A stretch of DNA of 7,511 nucleotides from QYOJ01 sp964449285 (GTDB lineage Bacteria; Bacteroidota; Bacteroidia; Bacteroidales; FEN-979), in the NCBI GenBank assembly GCA_964449285.1, contig CAYUZX010000093.1:1-7511 (forward strand). The letters run 5' to 3'. The translations under genes and the position numbers were made by a program. Each line of letters opens with the position of its first letter. The first letter of the stretch is position 1. Under the pieces are notes generated by a model that worked only from the letters and a program-made list of their open reading frames with translations, searched no databases and was not told where the DNA came from. Shown here one piece after another: positions 1-6,105 of this stretch.

Positions 1-38
1 ATAAGGCTGATGAACCTGAAAACAAAGATTGATGAATT

Positions 39-1319
39 TCATAATACTGTTTTATATACTTCAACAATGTTGAATGCCGCATTTTCCCATTTCAGGTTAT
101 CAACCTCCTCTTTTCCGTACCTGGCGAACATTTTCTGTAATCCCTGGTAATGCAGGATCCCATAAATGGCATCCGCCATGGCATCAATATCCCAGAAATC
201 GACTTTGATTGCGTGCTGCAACACTTCGGAAACACCTGATTGCTTCGAGATTACCACAGGAACATTGGAGCGCATAGCTTCCAGAGGTGAGATTCCAAAA
301 GGTTCAGAAACAGAAGGCATCACATACACATCGCTCATGGCAAACATCGTTTCCACTTCAGATCCTGCCAGGAATCCTGTGAAGTGAAACCGTGTTCCCA
401 TTTTTAATTTCGCTATCCGGCGAACCATGCGATTTAACAGGTCTCCTGATCCAGCCATGACAAATCGTACGTTCTTGTCTCTTTTCAGTACTTTATGAGC
501 TGCTTCTACAAAATAATCAGGGCCTTTCTGATAGGTAACCCGTCCAAGGAAGGTGACAACTTTCTCTTTTACATGTCTTTGAACGCCCGTTAATTCGGGG
601 CGATCAGAGGGTTCCACTGCATTGTGGACAGTAAAGACTTTGGCGGGATCAATCCCATATTTTTCAATGACGATCTGCCGTGTCAGATTGCTAACTGTAA
701 TAATCCGGTCGGCCTCCTCCATCCCCTTTTTCTCAATCTCATAAACCGAGGGATTAACATTCTCTCCTGATCTGTCAAATTCCGTAGCATGCACGTGGAT
801 TACCAGTGGTTTGCCACTGATGTGTTTTGCTGCAATTCCTGCAGGATACGTTAACCAATCGTGGGCATGAATAATATCAAAGCTGTGCTGACTTGCGATG
901 GAAGAGGCAATTAATGCATAACGGGAGACCTCTTGCATCAGGTTTTTGCCATATTTCCCCGAGAAAGTAAATTGCCTTGAGAATACCGATTTATTTTGCT
1001 CCAGTTGATGACGTTCATCCATATCAATCAACTCCTCAAACTCCTCCTCTCCCACGTATGGTATCAGGTTTGATCCAATCTCCATGTATTTGATCTTGTT
1101 CCAGAACTCCTGGTGTTCACTCTCCATAAAGTCCATGGTAACATCGCTGGCGTTTATTAGCCTGAAGCCCTTATGTGTTTCATCTCCATAAGCTTTCGGC
1201 ACCACAAAGATAACCTCGGTACCCAATATTACGAGTCCTTTGGTTAACCCGAAACAAGCGGTTCCCAACCCTCCTGTGATATGGGGAGGAAACTCCCAGC
1301 CGAACATTAAAACACGCAT
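39..1319 (-). CDS. GT4-family glycosyltransferase, glycogen synthase-like
   Basis: This gene encodes a GT-B fold retaining glycosyltransferase of about 426 residues. It probably transfers glucose from a nucleotide sugar during cytoplasmic alpha-glucan (glycogen) synthesis. The N-terminal Rossmann half begins MRVLMFGWEFPPHITGG, followed by a glycine-rich TGGLGTACFGL segment of the kind that binds the donor in glycogen synthases. Next come HAHDW (about 151-155) and HATEFDR (about 177-183). The C-terminal half has GRVTYQKG (about 259-266) and SVSEPFGISPLEA (about 336-348), which carries the E-x7-E motif of GT4 enzymes. I chose the ATG at 1319. A TTG two codons upstream is in frame, but the ATG gives the canonical N-terminus. 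No Shine-Dalgarno sequence is visible. It lies 73 bp downstream of the debranching-enzyme gene on the same strand, with no clear promoter between, so co-transcription is likely. The GT4 assignment is firm. The exact acceptor and donor are inferred from the neighbour; maltose-1-phosphate synthesis or another glucan transfer is possible. Confidence 0.88.
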   Translation of the reverse strand: MRVLMFGWEFPPHITGGLGTACFGLTKGLVILGTEVIFVVPKAYGDETHKGFRLINASDVTMDFMESEHQEFWNKIKYMEIGSNLIPYVGEEEFEELIDMDERHQLEQNKSVFSRQFTFSGKYGKNLMQEVSRYALIASSIASQHSFDIIHAHDWLTYPAGIAAKHISGKPLVIHVHATEFDRSGENVNPSVYEIEKKGMEEADRIITVSNLTRQIVIEKYGIDPAKVFTVHNAVEPSDRPELTGVQRHVKEKVVTFLGRVTYQKGPDYFVEAAHKVLKRDKNVRFVMAGSGDLLNRMVRRIAKLKMGTRFHFTGFLAGSEVETMFAMSDVYVMPSVSEPFGISPLEAMRSNVPVVISKQSGVSEVLQHAIKVDFWDIDAMADAIYGILHYQGLQKMFARYGKEEVDNLKWENAAFNIVEVYKTVL

Positions 1320-1324
1320 ATTCA

Positions 1325-1357
1325 ATTAAGAATTAAGAATGAGGAATTACGAATTAG
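1325..1357 (-). repeat. AT-rich intergenic repeat, copy A (upstream of GT4 gene)
   Basis: This 33-bp stretch is built from short units such as GAATTAAGAATGAGGAATTA and GAATTACGAATTA. It aligns without gaps to 5739-5771 with about five mismatches by eye. A third, shorter relative is at 6076-6105. Read on the minus strand it runs toward the glycosyltransferase start codon, with its edge about 5 nt before the ATG. Its function is unknown. Low-complexity repeats of this kind occur between genes in Bacteroidota and are sometimes mistranslated as NYELR-type peptides. Confidence 0.75.
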
Positions 1358-1392
1358 TATAATTTTCATGTTTCTTTTCTTGTGCCTGTGCC

Positions 1393-3348
1393 CTAATCAT
1401 TTTCACTTTCATATTTTTGAATCAGCTGATACACCCTCAGGATTTCTGCTACCGACCAGGCTTGCGAGATTGCACCCTTGGGGGTATGTGGGGGGTCCCC
1501 ATCATAGATTTCTGAGATTGTCCCAACGCCGCACTCCGTCATTGTTTGGCTAAACTCTTCATAGTATCCTTTGATAAATGAAAGACCGCTTTTGCCATGG
1601 ATTCTCAGATAGCCCTCCGCAAAATGGCCGAAAAGCCATGGCCAGACAGTTCCCTGGTGGTAGGCCAGATCGCGTTGCTCCTGATTACCAAAGTAGGTTC
1701 CCTTATAGGCCGCACTTACCGGAGTAAGGGTTCTCAATCCTCTGGTTGTCAACAACTCCTGTTTAATCTTACTAAGCACCTGTTTCCGTATCTCTTCACT
1801 TACCGGGCTATATTGAAGGGATGTGGCAAATACCATATTTGGACGAACTGACCAGTCATTGTAATCCCCGTCGACATAATCAGCCAGGTAACCTTTCTCC
1901 TCATTCCAGAATGTTTGCAGGAAAGCCTCTGGAATCTTATCTGCAATCTCAGCCCACCTGGCAATAAATTGGGTGTCTCCAGCTTTTTCGGCAAGTTCTA
2001 AACTGAAACGAATGGCATTGTACCACAACGCATTGACTTCAACAACCAGTCCAATCCTGGGGGTAACCGGCTTCCCGTATACGATAGCATCCATCCAGGT
2101 GAGCGCCTTGCCTGGGACTCCCGCGTAAATCAATCCATTGGGCTCCATATGGATATTGAATGCTGTCCCTTCATGGTATCCATCCAGTATTTGCTTCATG
2201 CTGCGGTTGTACTCTTTCCACACTTCCTTGTACTGACCTGTTTTCATAGCATATTGCTGAAGCGTCCAGAAAAACCATAACGGAGTATCCACGCTGTTGT
2301 ACTCTGATTGACTACCCGACCCATTATTGGGAAAGAGCGGCCCGTCAAGATCTTTCAACATGGTGTCAATAACCGCTTTGCATGTTTTTACATCCCCATT
2401 GGTAAGAGTGAGGCCCGGCAATGAAACAAACGTATCGCGTCCCCATCGTCCGAACCACGGAAAACCGGCAATGACGTCGGTTTTTGATCCGCGTTTTACG
2501 ATAAACTGTTGTGCTGCATTGATCAGGCAGTTTTCAAAGCTATCCCTGGGAATCCTCCCTTTAAGTTCTGCATTATAAAGCCGCTTGATACGGGCAGACG
2601 CAATTGCTGAAATGCCGGCGGAAAAACAGACAGATTCGCCTGGTTTTATATCAAATTCAAAAAATCCGGGAACTAGAAGATCTTCCAGATATTCATAGCC
2701 CCGGTCCATCTCCTCCTGATATTCAATATTATAATACCAATCAGGGGCATGTGTGTATTCATTTTGCTTGGAGATTTGCATGAAAAGATCCGTATATCCG
2801 TGATAAAGTTTCATCCGGATACCACCATCGACCTTTTCATATTTTTTATCGGCGTAAATATTCTCTTTACTAAGGTTGTGTGCATTACGGAAAGCCAGAA
2901 ATGGTCTGAGTCTTATCCTGGTCAGGGAGTTTGCCGCCTCAAGCGTATAGCGCATGATGATCCGGTCTTCACTCGAGGAGAATATCATCTCTTTGGAGAG
3001 GATAACCCCTCCTACCCGGTATAATAGCCGGGGTACTTCCAGGGCAGAGAAGTCCCGGATATATTTATGGCCTTTGGGATTGTATGTCCCCCCTTTATAC
3101 TTGTGAATGCCAAGATTGAACTCAGCATCCTGTTGAATGATCGTTTCGTCAAGGGAAGAGAGTAAGACATGGTTTTCATGATCAATGCCTGGTTGGGGTG
3201 TAACCAGCATGCCATGGTACTTTCGTGTATTACAGTTTATAATTGTTGAACTGGCATAAGATCCTCCCCGATTCGAACGGATCATCTCCCGGCGAAGTGA
3301 ATATTCGAGGTTTACCAGTTGATTTTTATCGAAATTGATATAACTCAT
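1393..3348 (-). CDS. Glycogen debranching enzyme (amylo-alpha-1,6-glucosidase, GH133)
   Basis: This 651-residue cytoplasmic enzyme is predicted to hydrolyse alpha-1,6 branch points of glycogen or related glucans. It is the GDE type, not the GH13 GlgX type of E. coli. The N-terminal GDE_N-like beta-sandwich domain carries SNRGGSYASSTI and TRKYHGMLV (about 25-49). The C-terminal (alpha/alpha)6-barrel domain carries GFPWFGRWGRDTF (about 295-307), LTWMDA (416-421), VEVNALWYNA (436-445), YHQGTVWPWLFG (563-574) and GTISEIYDGDPPHTPKGA (609-626). The acidic residues in the TWMDA and SEIYDGD motifs are the likely catalytic ones by family knowledge. All expected blocks are present and the length is normal for the bacterial form, so it should be active. 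Translation starts at the ATG at 3348, without a Shine-Dalgarno sequence, about 26 nt after a TAnnTTTG box. It is probably the first gene of an operon with the GT4 gene, coupling glycogen synthesis and breakdown. Confidence 0.93.
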   Translation of the reverse strand: MSYINFDKNQLVNLEYSLRREMIRSNRGGSYASSTIINCNTRKYHGMLVTPQPGIDHENHVLLSSLDETIIQQDAEFNLGIHKYKGGTYNPKGHKYIRDFSALEVPRLLYRVGGVILSKEMIFSSSEDRIIMRYTLEAANSLTRIRLRPFLAFRNAHNLSKENIYADKKYEKVDGGIRMKLYHGYTDLFMQISKQNEYTHAPDWYYNIEYQEEMDRGYEYLEDLLVPGFFEFDIKPGESVCFSAGISAIASARIKRLYNAELKGRIPRDSFENCLINAAQQFIVKRGSKTDVIAGFPWFGRWGRDTFVSLPGLTLTNGDVKTCKAVIDTMLKDLDGPLFPNNGSGSQSEYNSVDTPLWFFWTLQQYAMKTGQYKEVWKEYNRSMKQILDGYHEGTAFNIHMEPNGLIYAGVPGKALTWMDAIVYGKPVTPRIGLVVEVNALWYNAIRFSLELAEKAGDTQFIARWAEIADKIPEAFLQTFWNEEKGYLADYVDGDYNDWSVRPNMVFATSLQYSPVSEEIRKQVLSKIKQELLTTRGLRTLTPVSAAYKGTYFGNQEQRDLAYHQGTVWPWLFGHFAEGYLRIHGKSGLSFIKGYYEEFSQTMTECGVGTISEIYDGDPPHTPKGAISQAWSVAEILRVYQLIQKYESEND

Positions 3349-3373
3349 AATATATGGTACATGAAAGGAAATG

Positions 3374-3381
3374 CAAATTTA
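3374..3381 (-). promoter_or_regulatory. Candidate -7 promoter box for the debranching-enzyme gene
   Basis: On the minus strand this reads TAAATTTG, an exact match to the Bacteroidota sigma-ABfr -7 consensus TAnnTTTG. Transcription would start around 3368-3370, giving a leader of about 20 nt before the ATG at 3348. I do not see a clear -33 TTG at the usual distance, so the call rests on the -7 box and its position. Confidence 0.55.
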
Positions 3382-3428
3382 CAATAATAGCAGCATTTTA
3401 CGTTCTAATTATTGTCACTGAATATAAC

Positions 3429-3436
3429 TACTTTTG
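3429..3436 (+). promoter_or_regulatory. Candidate -7 promoter box for the lipoprotein gene (leaderless)
   Basis: TACTTTTG matches TAnnTTTG exactly and ends 4 nt before the ATG at 3441. By the usual spacing, transcription would begin at or within a base or two of the start codon, so the mRNA would be leaderless. A TTG at 3412-3414 lies 14 nt upstream, closer than the usual -33 spacing, so the -33 element is uncertain. The box lies 47 bp from the oppositely oriented box at 3374-3381, which makes 3349-3440 a compact divergent promoter region. Confidence 0.55.
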
Positions 3437-3440
3437 CGGC

Positions 3441-4850
3441 ATGATATTGATTCGGAAACATTTGCTCTTCATCCTGCTTGCTGGAACGATGTCGATCTTC
3501 TTCTCTTGCAAGAAGAAGGATAAGATCGATAACGACTCCTCTTTGAAGCTCTCTTTCTCTACAGATACTATCTTTTTTGACACCGTATTTTCGACCATTG
3601 GCTCTATAACGCAGAGGCTGGTTGTTTACAATGACAATGACGGCATGCTCAGCGTTACACAGATCAGGCTGGCTGGCGGAGATGCATCCAACTACAGGAT
3701 TAATATTGACGGGGATCCATCGCTTGCTGTCAACGATGTTGAGATACCAGGCCATGACAGCATTTTTATCTTTGTCCGCGTTACCATTGATCCCAATAAT
3801 CAGAACACGCCTTTTGTCGTTGCCGATTCAATTCTTTTCTCAGTGAACGGGAATCTCCAGGATATCGACCTCGTCTCATGGGGCCAAAACGCGAGGTTCT
3901 TCAAACAGGCCACCCTGCGGGGTAATATTGTTTGGGACAGTCTTCTTCCCTATGTCATCTTTGGTTCCATTCGCATCGACACCTCCTCATCCCTTCTGAT
4001 AATGCCTGGGTGTAAACTTTTCTTCCACAAAAGCGCATATCTGGCTGTCTCCTATGACGCTTCCCTACAAGTTTATGGTAACCTGGAACATCCTGTCCGG
4101 TTTCAAGGCGACAGGCTGGATCCATTTTACAGGGATCTTCCGGGACAATGGACAGGGATTCTGATGGAGAGTGGTTCGAAGGAACATGTGATCAATTATG
4201 GTATCATCAAGAATGGGGTGTTCGGTATCCTGATTGATGAACCTCGTAACCAAATGAATCCGATGCTGATTCTTGATAACACCATCATACAGAATACCAC
4301 TGCTGATGGAATCTTCGCCTATGCCACATCCATCACATCAACAAACTGTGTACTGGCCAATTGCGGAGGATCAGCTTTGTGGGTTGAGAATGGTGGAAGC
4401 TATGATTTCAGGCAACTTACCATTGGAAATTACTGGGGAAGTTCCGTCAGGTTTGCCCCATCTCTATATATCAGAAACCACTCGTTTGACACAACAGGCG
4501 GACAATCTCCCGGACCATTAACCAACACGTTTTTCGGAAATACGATTATCTATGGATCCGATGTAAATGAGATTCAGTTTGATGAGATGGAGGGAGTTCC
4601 GTTTGAGATTGTCTTTGACCACTGCCTGCTGCGTACACAATCTCCAATAACTGATCCTCAGCGCTTCATCAGCTGCTTTGCAAACGAAGATCCACTTTTC
4701 GTAGATACTCAACTATTTGATTTAAGGATTGACTCCCTCTCCCCTGCTATTGGGAAGGGTGTGCAAATGGGAGTGCCTTTTGATATTGAAGGTGTGGACA
4801 GAGGGACAGCGCCCGATCTAGGGGCGTATCAATGGGTTCCTGTCAGGTAG
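3441..4850 (+). CDS. Lipoprotein with N-terminal Ig-like region and beta-helix
   Basis: This gene encodes a 469-residue envelope lipoprotein of unknown function. Residues 1-23 form a lipoprotein signal: RKH, then a hydrophobic stretch, then IFFSC with the predicted lipidated Cys23. The KKKDK that follows is typical of Bacteroidota lipoproteins, and such charged starts can direct them to the cell surface. Residues about 30-150 (DTIFFDTVFSTIGSITQRL, VYNDNDGMLSVTQIRLAGG) resemble the choice-of-anchor D/ASPM-like beta-sandwich: the FDTV-x-T-x-GS opening, then N-x-L-x-I-x-x-I-x-L-x-G. Residues about 165-440 show the alternating short hydrophobic strands and Asn/Gly turns of a right-handed parallel beta-helix. 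The end, SPAIGKG then DRGTAPDLGAYQW, is a common tail of such proteins. The reading frame stays open to 3354, but the ATG at 3441 sits exactly at the signal peptide and just after a promoter box, so I chose it. No catalytic residues are recognisable. A carbohydrate-binding or adhesive role is only a guess. Confidence 0.87.
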   Translation: MILIRKHLLFILLAGTMSIFFSCKKKDKIDNDSSLKLSFSTDTIFFDTVFSTIGSITQRLVVYNDNDGMLSVTQIRLAGGDASNYRINIDGDPSLAVNDVEIPGHDSIFIFVRVTIDPNNQNTPFVVADSILFSVNGNLQDIDLVSWGQNARFFKQATLRGNIVWDSLLPYVIFGSIRIDTSSSLLIMPGCKLFFHKSAYLAVSYDASLQVYGNLEHPVRFQGDRLDPFYRDLPGQWTGILMESGSKEHVINYGIIKNGVFGILIDEPRNQMNPMLILDNTIIQNTTADGIFAYATSITSTNCVLANCGGSALWVENGGSYDFRQLTIGNYWGSSVRFAPSLYIRNHSFDTTGGQSPGPLTNTFFGNTIIYGSDVNEIQFDEMEGVPFEIVFDHCLLRTQSPITDPQRFISCFANEDPLFVDTQLFDLRIDSLSPAIGKGVQMGVPFDIEGVDRGTAPDLGAYQWVPVR

Positions 4851-4857
4851 ATTTCCG

Positions 4858-5733
4858 TTATTCTTTTTTCAGCGCTTTCAACAATGTAGCGCCGATGTCG
4901 GCTGGAGAATCGACAACAAAGACTCCGCATTCATTTAAGATCTCCTTTTTGGCTTGAGCAGTATCGGCTTTCCCTCCAACAATAGCTCCTGCATGGCCCA
5001 TTGTCCGGCCTTTCGGAGCGGTGGCCCCGGCGATGAAGCTGACCACCGGTTTGGTACTATGCTCTTTGATCCAGTAGGCTGCATCGGTCTCCATATTACC
5101 ACCGATCTCTCCTATCATCACGATTGCTTCTGTCCCTGGGTCATTCATGAAAAGTTTCACTGCATCGCAAATCGTAGTTCCCGGAATTGGGTCACCTCCG
5201 ATACCGATCACTGTGGATTGTCCCAGTCCCGCTTTGGTCACCTGGTCTACTGCTTCGTAGGCAAGGGTTCCACTCCTGGAGACAACTCCAACGGTTCCCG
5301 GCTTATGTATAAACCCTGGCATGATGCCAATTTTCGTATCCGGTGGAGTGATAATGCCTGGGCAATTGGGTCCAATCAAATGGATTCCCTTTTTGGTTAT
5401 ATAGTCCTTTACCGGGATCATATCCAGCACCGGGATTCCTTCGGTAATACATACAATCACGTTGATCCCTGCTTCGGCAGCTTCAGCGATGGCATCAGCA
5501 GCAAATGGGGGCGGCACAAAAATGACCGAAACATCTGCACCTGTTGCCTTTACAGCTTCGGCAACGGTGTTGAAGACAGGTCTGTCGAGGTGCATCAGTC
5601 CACCTTTTCCGGGTGTCACACCTCCTACGATATTAGTTCCATATTCAATCATCTGTGCGGCATGGAAGGAGCCTTCACTGCCAGTGAAACCCTGGACGAT
5701 AACGCGGGAATCTTTGTTAACTAAAACACTCAT
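4858..5733 (-). CDS. sucD: Succinyl-CoA synthetase (ADP-forming), alpha subunit
   Basis: This is the alpha subunit of succinate-CoA ligase, which interconverts succinyl-CoA and succinate with formation of a nucleoside triphosphate in the TCA cycle. At 291 residues it is normal length. The CoA-binding Rossmann domain opens with QGFTGSEGSFH (14-24) and continues with VGGVTPGKGG (36-45) and FVPPPF (72-77). The ligase domain shows GPNCPG (121-126), SRSGTL (152-157), GIGGDPIPG (177-185), MIGEIGG (206-212) and KGRTMGHAGAIVGG (241-254). The last motif contains the phosphorylated active-site histidine, His247. Similarity to E. coli SucD is clear along the whole length. The ATG at 5733 gives the standard MSVLVNKDSRVIVQGF N-terminus; there is no Shine-Dalgarno sequence. 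The beta-subunit gene sucC is not adjacent: the upstream neighbour is the divergent mnmE and the downstream neighbour is convergent. A partner must therefore be encoded elsewhere. Confidence 0.97.
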   Translation of the reverse strand: MSVLVNKDSRVIVQGFTGSEGSFHAAQMIEYGTNIVGGVTPGKGGLMHLDRPVFNTVAEAVKATGADVSVIFVPPPFAADAIAEAAEAGINVIVCITEGIPVLDMIPVKDYITKKGIHLIGPNCPGIITPPDTKIGIMPGFIHKPGTVGVVSRSGTLAYEAVDQVTKAGLGQSTVIGIGGDPIPGTTICDAVKLFMNDPGTEAIVMIGEIGGNMETDAAYWIKEHSTKPVVSFIAGATAPKGRTMGHAGAIVGGKADTAQAKKEILNECGVFVVDSPADIGATLLKALKKE

Positions 5734-5738
5734 GTTAA

Positions 5739-5771
5739 ATTACGAATTACGAATGAAGAATTACGAATGAA
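5739..5771 (-). repeat. AT-rich intergenic repeat, copy B (upstream of sucD)
   Basis: This second copy of the repeat seen at 1325-1357 is made of GAATTACGAAT and GAATGAAGAATTA units. On the minus strand it ends about 5 nt before the sucD ATG, in the same orientation relative to its gene as the other copies. It would lie in the 5' untranslated leader if the promoter box at 5810-5817 is used. Confidence 0.75.
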
Positions 5772-5796
5772 AGTTAGAAGTTAGAAGTTAGAAGTT
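5772..5796. repeat. Short tandem repeat, 7-bp unit AGTTAGA
   Basis: Three perfect copies of AGTTAGA are followed by a partial AGTT. The array directly abuts repeat copy B, and the two together look like one composite low-complexity element in the sucD leader. Copy number is likely to vary by slippage. No function can be assigned. Confidence 0.8.
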
Positions 5797-5809
5797 CTTC
5801 TTCTGGCAT

Positions 5810-5817
5810 CAAAGATA
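5810..5817 (-). promoter_or_regulatory. Candidate -7 promoter box for sucD
   Basis: On the minus strand this reads TATCTTTG, an exact TAnnTTTG match. It would give a leader of about 70 nt before the sucD ATG at 5733, containing the AGTTAGA array and repeat copy B. No -33 TTG is visible at the expected distance. The inverted repeat at 5836-5856 occupies that zone instead. Confidence 0.45.
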
Positions 5818-5835
5818 TGGGATTCTAAAGAAATA

Positions 5836-5856
5836 GGAAAGAATTTTCTTCTTTCC
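5836..5856. promoter_or_regulatory. 8-bp perfect inverted repeat in the -33 zone of sucD
   Basis: GGAAAGAA at 5836-5843 and TTCTTTCC at 5849-5856 are perfect inverted arms around a 5-nt TTTTC spacer. The arm nearest sucD begins 18 nt upstream of the candidate -7 box, where an operator or activator site could act. It is not a terminator for either neighbour, because both genes are transcribed away from it. Binding by a regulator is speculation. Confidence 0.35.
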
Positions 5857-5890
5857 CGATTGTAATCCACCATGATGATATTCTATCCTT

Positions 5891-5920
5891 ATTGCATGAG
5901 CTGCAATGAAGGTTTGCATT
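5891..5920. repeat. Small nested inverted repeats (TGCAAT core)
   Basis: ATTGCA at 5891-5896 and TGCAAT at 5902-5907 form a perfect 6-bp stem with a 5-nt loop. The same TGCAA can instead pair with TTGCA at 5914-5918, so two mutually exclusive hairpins are possible in RNA. The region lies about 200 bp upstream of mnmE. No function is evident. Confidence 0.35.
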
Positions 5921-5930
5921 CTCTGATGAA

Positions 5931-6022
5931 TGAGCCGCCATGGGCATATTCCATTTTAAACCGCCATTCATGGCGGCTCAAGATTGCGATATGGGAATTG
6001 CTTCCCCATTCATGGCGGCTCA
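5931..6022. repeat. REP-like cluster of CATGGCGGCTCA palindromic units
   Basis: Three copies of one 12-bp core are present: TGAGCCGCCATG at 5931-5942 (inverted), and CATGGCGGCTCA at 5969-5980 and 6011-6022 (direct). The two direct copies share a 17-bp match, CCATTCATGGCGGCTCA, at 5964-5980 and 6006-6022, a period of 42 bp. The first two copies can form a 12-bp stem with a 26-nt loop. The middle copy is itself palindromic (CCGCCAT-TC-ATGGCGG, 5961-5976). Its GC-rich cores contrast with the AT-rich surroundings. This organisation resembles REP/BIME elements or a small non-autonomous element. No transposase is in the window, so the identity is unproven. Confidence 0.6.
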
Positions 6023-6075
6023 GGAAAACAATCAGGGAAGAATCAATGCCACTTATTGCAGACCTATCAATATTT

Positions 6076-6105
6076 CGTAAATCGTAATTCTTAATTCGTA
6101 ATTTT
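6076..6105 (+). repeat. AT-rich intergenic repeat, copy C (upstream of mnmE)
   Basis: ATCGTAATTCTTAATTCG followed by TAATTTT is the inverted relative of copies A and B on the reference strand. Relative to mnmE it has the same orientation that copies A and B have relative to their genes. Its 3' end overlaps the TAATTTTG -7 box and lies 5 nt before the mnmE ATG. Confidence 0.7.

Noticed and set aside
24..31. CAAAGATT as a minus-strand -7 box for a gene left of the window
   Set aside because: It misses the TAnnTTTG consensus by one fixed base, and no start codon or gene is visible to anchor it.
1320..1325. TTG start two codons upstream of the GT4 ATG
   Set aside because: The ATG at 1319 gives the standard MRVLMFGWEFPP start, and no ribosome-binding site favours the TTG.
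3354..3440. Upstream extension of the lipoprotein by 29 codons from an ATG at 3354
   Set aside because: It would bury the lipoprotein signal peptide and overlap both divergent promoter boxes. The ATG at 3441 places the signal at the N-terminus.
4954..5724. Long plus-strand open frame of 256 codons
   Set aside because: It lies wholly antisense to sucD, whose protein matches its family end to end. The translation is rich in Cys, His and Ser and has no family features.
5462..5770. 102-codon plus-strand open frame ending in NYELRMKNYE
   Set aside because: It is antisense to sucD, and its tail is translated from the AT-rich repeat, a known type of spurious peptide.
5836..5856. Inverted repeat as an intrinsic terminator
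   Set aside because: Both neighbouring genes are transcribed away from it, its arms are AT-rich, and no T-tract follows a GC stem.
5739..6022. CRISPR array
   Set aside because: The repeats are of different kinds, are not regularly spaced with unique spacers, and no cas gene is nearby.
5872..6087. 71-codon plus-strand open frame between sucD and mnmE, with a CMSC motif
   Set aside because: Much of it is translated from the CATGGCGGCTCA repeat cluster, giving the repeated HSWRL peptides, and it ends in repeat copy C. It reads as non-coding repeat DNA.
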